Source: Actinostola sp. cb2023
Taxonomy: Eukaryota > Cnidaria > Anthozoa > Actiniaria > Actinostolidae
Direction of reading: 5' to 3'
Length of the DNA: 64,000 nucleotides
Assembly (NCBI GenBank): GCA_033675265.1
Contig: JAUJYZ010001502.1
Coordinates: 124,001 to 188,000, forward strand
How positions within the stretch are numbered: position 1 is the stretch's first letter; each line of letters begins with the position of its first letter. The position numbers were made by a program, and so were the translations under genes. The notes below the pieces were generated by a model, which was not told the DNA's origin, ran no database searches, and saw nothing but the letters and a program-made list of their open reading frames with translations. Shown in pieces: positions 1 to 10,400 of this stretch.

Positions 1-218
1 AAAGTTTCTACCTAAACTGGCAGACAGCATGGAGCCTATTCGAAGACTGACACACAAAGACGTCGACTGGGTGAAGATCAAGAGAAAACGTTCGCTGAGG
101 TGAAGCGGTTAGTGACCAGTGCACCCGTCCTCAGTTATTATGATCCTGACAGTGACCTCATGATCCAATGTGATTGGGACTGGGAGCAGCTATACTCCAA
201 CATGGCAAGCCGATCGCC
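1..218 (+). pseudogene. Ty3/gypsy RT-RNase H fragment, left half
   Basis: Three frames in succession give a recognisable gypsy connection-RNase H region. It begins KFLPKLADSMEPIRRLTHKD (from base 2), continues after a frameshift near base 72 with FAEVKRLVTSAPVLSYYD, and shifts again near 177 to GLGAAILQHGKPIAY. The catalytic Asp of MIQCD is present. In intact elements this part of Pol removes the RNA strand of the hybrid during reverse transcription. The reading stops at base 218 because another element is inserted there. The next residues (ISRTLTET) resume at 3195. It is an old, inactive copy with both ends missing in this window. Confidence 0.85.
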
Positions 219-239
219 TACAGTACCGACCAGAACTAA

Positions 240-435
240 CTACCCCCCTCGAGTTCATTTGCGTTCAATACCAAAATGAACTTTGCGTTTGTTTTGCGTT
301 CAGTCAAAATGAACGCAAAATGAACGCAAAATGAACGCTGCGTTTGTTGCGTTTGCTCAAAATGAACGCAAAATGAACGTTGCGTTTGTTTTGCGTTTGC
401 TAAAATACACGCAGGACCAAATACCAAATGAACAT
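240..435. repeat. Left subterminal array of aatgaacgcaaa units
   Basis: Short units reading aatgaacgcaaa or its complement tttgcgttcatt are packed in both orientations just inside the left terminal repeat. They resemble the subterminal transposase-binding repeats of some DNA transposons. That role is inference. Confidence 0.7.
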
Positions 436-1171
436 GACTATAAACGTGGCGTTCTCTAATTATTGATCCATTGAGATAAATAATGACAACATTTAGCAAT
501 TATCAAATTACTGGTTAGAGCAAGAAAGAGGGAAAAACCAGCCATTTTTCGTGAATCGCGACTTCGAAAGGAAACGCTAATTTATCACGTACCGTATATA
601 CTATCTTTGAAGTGGTAAATAAAGGTCCTCGACTCCTTCCGCAAAATACAATCGATCGAAGCTTATTCTCAAACCTAAGTTATTAAACTATACTCAAACG
701 TGAAATTACATGTAATATCAAAGTTTTTTAAATCTAAAGCACATCGTGGTTCGTCCCTCGACAACATATGACGATGTTTTCATGTAAATTGCAAAGAAAC
801 ACAACTAGACTAGACAATGACTAGACGCTTGGCGCCGAGATGTGTCACCTCACACAAAGAAGCCGCTAATTAAGATGATATGACAAGTTAGTAAATTGTA
901 GAATTCGTGGCGGATGCATGGCTTCGGCAAGTTTACTCTTCAAAGTGCAAAAAGTTAAATTTCCAATTGAAGATCAAGAACACTTTTTACAGGGTCATTC
1001 CACAGTATTGTGATACCTGAAGATCAGTTTTTGAAATGTCTTTAATTGACTCAAATTGTGTTTTAAAATGTAGTTAAGAGGCTTAACTTTACTTTACAAG
1101 TGATGTTTTACTTTGACAAGTTGGCATTGCTGCATAAATTATAATGAATTATAAAAAATCATGAAATCAGT

Positions 1172-2635
1172 GTTGCGGAGACTACAAATGTATTTTTTGA
1201 TTGATAAACAATTAAAAGCTGAAACTTTTAGCAAAACCACTGGATATATTCTAATACTGGTCTACTTTCTAAAACACATGGTTGAAGTTGACTGTGCTGT
1301 TACAGCTATGCTGTATTTGGCTTCCAATAGTGAATTGTAGTCTCCGCAACATTTTTACACCTTAAAGTTTTGTTTATGAGTGACCAAATGAAAGAACTTT
1401 GACCCAAGTGTGATAAGTTCTAATTTACACTTAGAGATACAAGTTGTACTACATCAACATGCCCTGAATTTTTTCTCATAAGGGCAAAAAATCAAATTGT
1501 TTTTCTGTTGCGGAGACTACAATTTTGTTGCGGAGACTACAACTTTTGAGAGGTAAATCTAAAATGTCAGGTATAATTTGAGCCAAACTGATAAAAGTAT
1601 AATAGCAAATTTCTAGATTCATGTCTTCTCTGTATGTGAGAACAAAATACAGCAGAATCCACTGTTTTGTGGCTTAGTACAACCACTTTGCACTACATGT
1701 TTACCATTCTCAACCAATATTAGGAGACTGGGCACTAGTAAACTTCTGAGCATCTGCAGTTCACATTTTTAGAGTATTGTGGGTAATTTTATTTGGCTTT
1801 ACAACTTTGTAAGGCATGTCAGGCCTATATTTCTCAGTGAATTTCACTTTCTCTAACAGTACTGAAATATTGTGATTTTTATTACATGATGTAGTCTCCG
1901 CACCATCATTTAAAATTGTTAATTGTGATGGGAATACATGCATACAAGTTAAATGGTTTGGCATCACATTAAACCAGATAGCATGCCATAAAGTTTAAGA
2001 CAGACAGACACTGTAAATTATCCCAGATTCAGATTACTTGATGTGTAGTGTGTTATAATCGACTGGATCGAGCAAATTGACAGAATCTGTACATGTACTT
2101 GATTGCATTGTGTCTTTTACTCATTATATAGTAATTGAATTTTGCTTATGATATTGTCACATTGTGCTCAAACTTCAAAATTTGTTCTTTAACTGCTTAG
2201 TCCTTGTTGTTATTGCTGCATTTGAATCAAAGTACCTGATGTAGTCTCCGCAACGTAGTCTCCGCAACAGCACCATCATTTAAAATTATGGGTTATGATG
2301 GGAATATGAGGACTAGATGTTAAATGTTTTGGCATTTATATAAGCTAGATAGAAAGCCCTTTAGTGTAAAGCAGACAGACATTTCAGTTTTATCATAGAT
2401 TCAGAGAACTTTTCACATTAGTGTGACGTATCGAAAATAAACATTTTTCTGTGTAGTCTCCGCAACAGCCATATAACTTAGTGTGACATTCCAATCATTT
2501 GATTAGGGGTGAATCACACTACTCTTGTTCATAGCTCTAATAGACATCCACCATACAAAAGTGGAATGGATCTCCTATGCAGTCTAGATTTCAAGATATG
2601 TAATGGGAAAGGTCTCTGAATGTAGTCTCCGCAAC
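1172..2635. repeat. Nine dispersed copies of the motif gttgcggagactaca
   Basis: Forward copies (gttgcggagactaca) start at 1172, 1507 and 1527. Reverse copies (tgtagtctccgcaac) lie at 1336-1350, 1890-1903 (variant ending gcacc), 2240-2254, 2255-2268, 2452-2466 and 2621-2635. Two pairs are nearly adjacent (1507/1527 and 2240/2255). The surrounding sequence is not conserved for most copies, so these are not simple tandem repeats. The function is unknown; a binding site for the element's transposase or a host factor is one possibility. Confidence 0.85.
1888..2385. repeat. Diverged direct repeat, about 125 bp, two copies
   Basis: 1888-2010 and 2238-2385 align from gatgtagtctccgca through accatcatttaaaatt, gatgggaata and tttggcat to cagacagac. 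This is an internal duplication inside the nested unit, and each copy begins with the motif. Confidence 0.7.
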
Positions 2636-2954
2636 AGACGACTTACTGTGGAATGACCCTACACCATTCCAAAGATATACAAATATGACAATTTCTACAT
2701 GAACGTGTTCAGACGTTGGGGTTTGTTTTGTACTTTTAAATTGATTTACTAGTACGTTGTTTACATTTGTGTTCGTTCCCGCTCTGAAACAAACGTAGAT
2801 TTTTGAAAACAAACGCTTGTTTGAACGAATTAAAATTTGTTTATAAACGATGATAACCAAGGTGATGTTTCTTTTCAATGTTTATTATACAAATTCGGGC
2901 GTAAGTGGAAAATGTTCTCATGGTCTTGATCTCGATGCGTATTATATTTCCGCT

Positions 2955-3165
2955 GAGAGGTTGTTTTGCGTTTGTTTTGCATTTACTCCAAATGAACGCA
3001 AAATGAACTCTGCGTTTGTTTTGCGTTCACTCCAAACGAACGCAATGTGAAGTTTGCGTTTGTTTTGCGTTCACTCCAAATGAACGCAAAATTGAACACA
3101 AACGAACGCAGAGTTCGTTTTGCGTTCATTTCAAATGAACGCAAATTGAACGCAAATGAACGCAG
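2955..3165. repeat. Right subterminal array of aatgaacgcaaa units
   Basis: This is a dense array of the same unit as at the left end, in both orientations, running into the right terminal inverted repeat. Confidence 0.7.
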
Positions 3166-3194
3166 GGGGGTAGTTAGTTCTGGTCGGTACTGTA

Positions 3195-3230
3195 CATAAG
3201 CCGTACACTTACCGAGACTGTATATGGTAG
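3195..3230 (+). pseudogene. Gypsy RNase H fragment, right half
   Basis: Directly after the duplicated TA the sequence reads ISRTLTET, continuing the KPIAY that stops at the other side of the inserted element. Similarity fades after about 12 codons. Confidence 0.65.
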
Positions 3231-3335
3231 AGTAGAAGCGTTCACACATGCGATAAGTTACCGAGCTGAGCTGTCACATTGCTGTCGTCACTCCTATCAT
3301 TGTCGGGAATTCAATCGCGCGCCAAGTTGAAAAAA

Positions 3336-3500
3336 ATGGCTGAAGACGTAGCGAAAGCCAAATACTTGAAGCTAAACGATATTATTATTCGCCATGAATT
3401 ATTACTCGCTAGAATCTTCAACAAGAGACAAGAAGAACTCGGTACCATTAGCGCCAAATTCACACGCTTAATTAATTCAAGAACTCAAGAACTCCTTTGA
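3336..3500 (+). CDS. Short open frame, 54 codons, unknown
   Basis: An ATG after aaaaa opens a frame starting MAEDVAKAKYLKLNDIII, Lys/Glu/Ile-rich and probably helical, ending in TGA at 3500. I do not recognise it. No splice partner, poly(A) signal or neighbour supports it. It could be a first exon, a transposon remnant or chance. Confidence 0.2.
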   Translation: MAEDVAKAKYLKLNDIIIRHELLLARIFNKRQEELGTISAKFTRLINSRTQELL

Positions 3501-4785
3501 TTGGTTGCTTTTGTTGTGGTACGGCTACAACCCTAGTTCGGAACTGGGGTCGAAACGTCTAAGTAAACATTGGCTTTTTCTTTGAAGTTTAGCCCTTTGC
3601 CAGCAATAGTTCGTGGTATTCAACTTTGTGTGTGAACGCAAACATGACCGGCTTTAATCGAGAAGAAAGTCCCAGTGTGAACGCAGCCACTTGAATGCAG
3701 CCCGGCATGTGTAATCGAAGTCTGTAACTACTTGTTTCCTTTGTCGTCCTGAAACGCTACTTAGTATGTGTGAATGTTACAGACTTTTATCTGCAAGTTA
3801 CGATTTCTGAATCGTGATTTTGGCTGATTTTGGTGTCTCATATAATGATCTACTGCGGAAACTCTTTTACTTCGGCAATCACGTACAGCAAACGCGACAA
3901 AATAAACTTGAGAACCAATTGAAATTGCAAAAACTATATTTTTAAGTCCATCAGAACTGGAGCAATTCGAAGATACGAAAAAGACACGAGGCCGATACGA
4001 ATGCGCCGAGGCAATACCGATGAAATCGGAAGAAGAGACGACCAGTCGTACTGATCACACTGATAACAGTGATCGGAAATATTTTTATCGGAATCGGAAC
4101 AAATGCTAAGAGTCCCTGACAGCCTTGAAAATATTCTTATCGGAATCGGAATCGTTCCCGATTCCGATAATCGGAAACCCGACCGATATTTGGACGTGCT
4201 CCCTAAGATATCTAAGTTATATTTAGTTCAAATAGGCTACATTTCATTTAGAAGCCCGACTTCACGCTAGAAGAGCGTCTAGTTGAATATTATATGGAGA
4301 AACGCAGATGTCTTTGTATTGAAGTACTTCCATAAACCACATATCTTGTTGTACGTGTCTGTTGTTGAGTGTTGTGCGTGAACTTATGTACGACTTTGAA
4401 CTCTTTCAGTTATTTTGCAATGCAAACTCAACATTCTGCTCCAAATTTTCAACTAAATACTTACATTTTTGTGATACAAAGCAGCAGGAGCTTGTGTCCT
4501 AACAGTACTCGAAGCTTCGAGTATAGTTTTTGAAGCATTTAGCGTCATTCTTGCAAAGGAAGACATCATTTTCATTTTGAGTCTCATTTTGAGATGTACG
4601 TGTTTTTATCACGTGATAGCCAAATATTCTAATGGCGTCACACACAGGAACCACAGGTAGCCCAAGCTATTAATGAGAGGCTTGTATCGAGCTATATATA
4701 AGAGTTTGTATGGGACCTTAGGCTCTGGTCGATAATTACTCGGGCCCAGGCCGCAGGCCGCCCGAGTTAGAAAATGCGGATTTCG
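3501..4785. other. Non-coding repeat-rich stretch
   Basis: No gene seen. It holds several atcggaatcgg hairpin-like repeats (3990-4200), a repeat end gcccgacttcacgcta near 4254 that recurs at 12773 and, inverted, near 51930, and a segment at 4640-4705 repeated in inverse at 22325-22375. Confidence 0.6.
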
Positions 4786-4814
4786 GTAGTAGTAGTAGTA
4801 GTAGTAGTAGTAGT
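4786..4814. repeat. (TAG)n microsatellite
   Basis: About nine TAG units run to the edge of the 16.7-kb transposon. The last bases overlap the gttttg target site. Confidence 0.9.
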
Positions 4815-4818
4815 TTTG

Positions 4819-5274
4819 TATGGTGTTCCATCCCCACCAAAAATCGAAGTTCACATCACAACATCCAACTTGACAATTCAACGTTCAACTTGACACATAA
4901 ACATTGGACACATAACATAAACATCGGACTTACCGAAGATCAACATTGCATTTAAGAAGTTATGTTTCTACTTTACTCGTCAACATTGGTTTTTAGCTAT
5001 CAACTTTCAAAGTAAAACTTTTTAACATCGAACACTGATCAAACGTTAGACCGAGTTTTATGGCCAACATTGCTCTTGCTCGTGTTCCTAGATATCGAAA
5101 TGTCCTTTTTCACCAAAACAATAAACAGTTCCGTGCAACAATGAAGATTAAACTTTGCATGTCGAAGTTGGTTGTTGAGTTGTCAGAACCGCGTACAAAT
5201 CCCGCCAATAATACCAAACCACCTCTTGGGGGAGGGTGTGGGGAGTTTTGTTTTATAGCTTAGTAACCACTCCT
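4819..5274 (+). repeat. Left terminal inverted repeat, 456 bp
   Basis: It matches the complement of 21103-21558 with only scattered differences (for example ccacc/ccgcc near 4835 and cataac/catgac near 4914). The HECT gene start codon lies at 5305, 30 bp beyond its inner edge, so it probably holds that gene's promoter and 5' leader. A 67-codon open frame (5060-5263) is identical in both arms, but I do not treat it as a proven gene. Confidence 0.9.
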
Positions 5275-5304
5275 TGCTTCAGGCCACATGGCATTTTTTT
5301 AAAT

Positions 5305-7358
5305 ATGGCGGACTTATCGGGTATGAATTCGAAAGTTATAAACGCTGAATTAAACGCAGTGAGAAATCAACTACAGCATGCAGGTTGTGTCAAGGTTAGA
5401 CTCCCTTGGAGGTGAGAAATTACATTTTAAATGGCTATTTTTGAATTTAGTTTACAGTGTGGACACTCGAACCGTGAACACTTCAAGTTTTTTTCGAACT
5501 TGTTTTTCGAACTTTTTTTTCCGAACTTTCTGTTGCATCATAGCCTCTCAAATGCAGCATTGAGTTTAAATACACTTAGTGATCAAAACACGGTTCGAGT
5601 GTCCATACTGTAATTAAATCAAGGGTTTTCTTTTCGTAGGATCCCCAACACAATCAACAACTAATCCTACCACACCTTCGACCTCTGTGTCACAATCCGG
5701 TGAGAAATTGCATTTTAATAAAAGTGCTCTTTTTGAATTTAGTTTAATTCTTTGTTTTTGTTTTGCTTTTGTTCTTAGCCTTAGGATCCCAAACACAATC
5801 AAGCACTACTGGACCTTCAGCTAGTGCTGTGAAGCCAGGACCCTTGGGGTTACAGTCTGGGGTAGTGGGAGTAGTAAGATCTAGTCCGCCAGTTTCAGTT
5901 ACAGAACACAGACAGTTATTCTCAAGGTACAATACATCCAACAGGACAAGAAACACCTTTGTGTACAGTGGAAAAGGCAAGGGACCGGCTAAAGGACGAG
6001 TGCCCACATGCACACTGAAGTTTGTGTGTCTTGCAAGAGTTGACACAATCAAACCTCCTGGAACAATTAAAGAACGGACAACCCTTGGAAACGCTGGTCT
6101 CGGCGAAAAAAGCGTTCAGCTTGATGCCAATGCAAACCAAGTCCAATGTCACCAAGAATTAACGAAGCATTTCATTACCAGCAATCCAAGACATTTTACT
6201 CCCGCGTTTTTATGACCAGCGGTCTCCCGGCAGTCCGAAATTCCCCTCGAAATTTCCACCAAAATAAATCAATTTATCAAAATCAAACTACTCTAAATTT
6301 GTTAAGAAATACCAAGCGCTTCTGTTGAGGAGGATAGATTTAAAAATGAAGTGTTCGCTTACGCTCGGCACAGAGTACGAACGAGTCACGTAAGGGACTT
6401 TGAAAATTTCTATATACCACAGGAAACCCAATCTATTAAGTTATTTTGTTTGTACTCCCCCCTCCCCCATTAGGTTCGTGTTCTTGAGCCAGCAATGACT
6501 TTAACAGCAGTGTTTTAAAATGGCGGACGAAGATTTTTTGGAAGGACGAAAATCATGTTGCAAATTGATGTTTATTTGGCGAAATTTGGCCTTTCATGGC
6601 ACCATTCAAACGACCAAAAATAGGACATTTTCACTCAAGTTTTGCCCGCTCCAAACAGCGAAAGAAGTCTCTATAAACTGGCGATTTATAGTCCTGCATA
6701 CACGAAGAAGGGAATAAGAAGACCTGGTTTTTGAATCATACAACGGTTGAGCAGTGGTTTGGGTGTTTTTTGGTTACATACGTCGGTATTTGGCCGGTAT
6801 TTATAGGGAATGTATGGCGGAGTTTGAGGATATTCATCATGGTATTTTGCCCGCTTGAAACCTCGATGGAATCAACAAATATTGACTCGTATGAGTGCAT
6901 CGAAGTTCCCTCAATTGTTTGAGAAGACCTGGAAAGTTCCATGTACATCGTAAGTGAAATTATTTTATTTTTTCTAAAGTCTCCCATACAAAACACTGTA
7001 AACGTCCGTCATTGTTTAAATGCCCTGAAAAGTTATGCATAATGAGATGGCCGCCATCTTGTCCCAGATTCTTGGTAATGTCCCCCAGCTTGCTGAAACT
7101 GGCTACGACGTTCTATTGTATCAAAGAGGTGAGGATGGGGGGTTCTTCAGAATAGAACTACCTTACACGCCAAAACGGCTAAAAGATACAGCATGTAATG
7201 CAAAAATATACCTGCGTCCACTACAGAGAGATTTGATTCTTCAGAAAGTTGATTCTTCTGCCAAAGAAAGTGAGGTGAGCATATTATAAACAAAATGCAG
7301 CACCTGTTGCCATGGTATGAATTTTGTGCATGGATCAATTCCAGCTGTTACCATCCCC

Positions 7359-7402
<44 letters not shown>

Positions 7403-10400
7403 GCTGACCCTCGGGGTTTTTTTTTTTTTTTTTTTCGTGGGACTACAAATTCCCTGCCCCTGGGCCGCCAGAAATAACAAATTCCCCGCCCCCGGGCAAC
7501 GGAAAAGCAACAAACAATTTAATATATTAAAGGCATGTTTAATAATAAAGCTAGACGCATTTTGGAAAGAGTTATGGACCATAACAGTAGAGATAAGAAG
7601 TCATCTGTGCTTATAAAATCATGAAGTGTTTCTTTATACCTTCAAACAAAGCCTTTAACTTTGCAAGACCTCGTTTTTCAAGCCAATCGGCGACAAAAGT
7701 AGTCTCTTTACCGGCGAATTCCATTATTATGAATTTCACCATTGATTATATGCTCGGTCAAGTTATCCCCGCCCCCCACTCCCGGGACAACATGTTGTTG
7801 TACAAAATCCCCGCCCCTGAGACACACGTCCTTACAAATCCCCGGGGTATGCCCGGGGGGGGGGGGGGGGATGGTAACAGCTGGAATTGATCCATGCATT
7901 AATTTAACACTGTTACATTGTACTTTTATGTGGTATATGATATAGTGCTAGCATGTAGAGATAAATAGAAAAAAAATAGAAAAACTAATAATAGTACTTA
8001 AAGGATAAAACTGTTATACAACCAATTTTGTAGTGCACTGCATTATTAAAAAGAAAAATGAAAAAGAAAAGAAAGAAACATGCATTGCGAATAGAAAAAT
8101 TCTTCAAGTGTGAAAGTAGTTGAAAAGCAGTTGATTAATAAGGAATTAATCTTGTATCATTTTACCAGAATGCGTAGTCCAATGTCTTTTGTACATATAT
8201 GCAAAATAATTAGTGCCAATAATATTGTTCTATAGTATTATTCTCAAGAGGGTATAATAATCTGAATAAGAAAGCAAAATCGTAAAGCAATATGGTAGTC
8301 GTAGTAAAATGAAACCATCGTGCAAATGTCCTATTGACAAAGTCACATGGGCTATCATACATGTAGCTGGCACTTTACGCATTTCTTGAATGTGCTTGTT
8401 CTCCAATTTTGTTCCTTTCCTTTAAGGTGGCTTCAGAAGATTCTCCAATAATAAGGTGTTTGACGTGTGGGAAGTATTGTGTAATGACTGACATGGCTGA
8501 GCACATAAATAAGGAGCACACGGAGACCCAAACAGAACCCATCCCCAAAAAGGTATATGGGTTTGCATTTAATAATGCATACTAGTCCAAATGGTCTGAA
8601 TGGTTACTATATATTACATTTGGCTACATGTCTCAATATTCAAACAAGACGCTCATTGAGCGTTCACTCGTGCCCTGCATGCTCGAGAATCCATCGGTGC
8701 TCTTCGGCATGGGCTCGGAAATCGCCCCGCTGGCGGGGCGATGTTTCATCCGAGCCCACGCCGAAGAGCACCGATGGATTCTCGAGCATGTCGTGCCCTG
8801 GTGCAATTGCGTTCTGAAATGAAGTTCATAATGATAGTCCAGTCATCCTATGAAATTTTGGGGGTCAAGTTGGAACAAATTGCAACAGAAAGTTTGTCAT
8901 CGCTATTCAACCAAGATGGGTTACCTAAACAACATACTAAAAGTCCTCAAAAATCCCTTCGGTGGAACATGCCGAAAATTAGGATTAAAGATTTCGTGGT
9001 TTCACCACAGGGATCCCGCGTCGAGCAAAATGAATTATATTAAAAAAATACATTTATCCGACTTTTTTCTCAGATTTTTAATTTCCAAGATCTTCAATAT
9101 TATTTCTGTTGTGGTTGAAGTTACTTTATTAACACAAAAGTACTTGAAATGCAGGGGAAATGTCCCTAGGCCATGACCCTTACCACAGGGATCCCAATAC
9201 GTAGAAAATTGAATTTTCGATCAAAAAGTCGATTTCCTGCTTTATGTTTGATTGTTTCTTGGTTATTTCTTTGCATTGTAAAGCCAAATTGGTCTATTCT
9301 AAGACTGTTTAACACTAATGATTAATAATAATCAACTATTGAAATACAATAATGATAATAATTAAGATATAATGACCATAAGATAAAATATTATACTAAT
9401 CAGAATTAAGATAAGCTTAATACAACCAAAACATATTGTTAGTCAGACTCATCCAAACCAAGGTCTGACGTGCTGGAGTTAGAATAACTTTGGCCTTTGC
9501 ATGTACCACATGCAGCCGAGCAATCCATGTCGAACTTTTTGCACGTACAAGTGCAAGTGCTACCTGATCTGACTTGCAGCCATCTGATCATCTCAATTAG
9601 TATAGTGCGCTATGGGCTTGTGGTAATTCAGTTAGGATAGGAAGTAGCTTCCCATCCGTTAAGTGTCATCCCCAGTCAACAGGCTGTAGATTTTCGCAAG
9701 CTTTCCGATCCTGGATCTGGTAGTACACACGTAGACTGTGGTCAGATTGCATCAACAGCTGAGAGTGGGTGGAAGGCTTTCAGGTTGAACAAATTACGAT
9801 CACTTGGCTACCTTTTGGCAAAGACGGGTGTATCGTAGAGTCTACAATTAGCCTCTCCTATGAACCATCACTGTACAAAGAGAGAAGTACTTTCTCTCCT
9901 GCCACAATGATGTCTTCCTTTGTAGTTACAGTACCCGCTGGTCAAAGATTTCTGCTTTTTGAAGGAATCTGCATGGAATCTGTTTCAATATTTTTAAAGC
10001 TAATGCTTTGCCAATCCCATGGAGCTGTGATGTTGTGTCGCACCCTAGAATTGCATGCAGAAACAATAGGTTTTTGCACACATTGGCACCTAGGGCAGAC
10101 TTTGTCCTCTTTATGTTCCATACTCTCCTGTTCTGTGGCCTTGGCTTGGGCTCTGGCTAGAAGAACAGGCCGTGCGAATCCACTTCAACATGATAACACA
10201 GTACTGAAGACTAACAGGTCGGTATCGTCTCCAACTAGTACACTAGCTTTAGTTTTCATCCTGACATTTTTCCGATTTCTGATATAATTTTTATGAGTTC
10301 ACTGATCTTAATGTGATTTATTATTATTAAAAATATCGTTTTTTATATTTTTTGTTTTTATTGTTAAGCGCTTTAGAATATTACATATTTTGCGCTATAT

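Larger units (their letters stand above)
991..2660. mobile_element. Nested inverted-repeat unit of 1.67 kb
   Basis: AGGGTCATTCCACAGTA reads inward at 991-1007 and its exact complement lies at 2644-2660. No long reading frame is inside. I could not settle a target duplication (flanks are tac and aca). It could be a separate nested MITE-like insertion or an internal palindromic part of the outer element. Confidence 0.6.
221..3192. mobile_element. 2.97-kb TIR DNA transposon with TA target duplication, non-autonomous
   Basis: The ends are inverted repeats starting CAGTACCGACCAGAACTAAC, about 29 bp perfect, at 221 and ending at 3192. TA is duplicated on both sides (219-220 and 3193-3194). Removing the element and one TA restores a continuous gypsy reading frame, which proves the insertion boundaries. 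TA duplication and CAGT termini suit the Tc1/mariner superfamily. That assignment is inference because no transposase was seen: the longest internal frames are short and repeat-derived. Subterminal arrays of a tgaacgcaaa unit lie inside both ends, and a second inverted-repeat unit fills the middle. Confidence 0.8.

Noticed and set aside
5060..5263. 67-codon frame present in both terminal repeats of the large transposon
   Set aside because: Identical because the repeats are identical. No splice or start context separates it from a promoter or leader role.
7295..7616. Polyproline and polyglycine open frames
   Set aside because: Products of the poly-C/poly-G tracts in a MITE.
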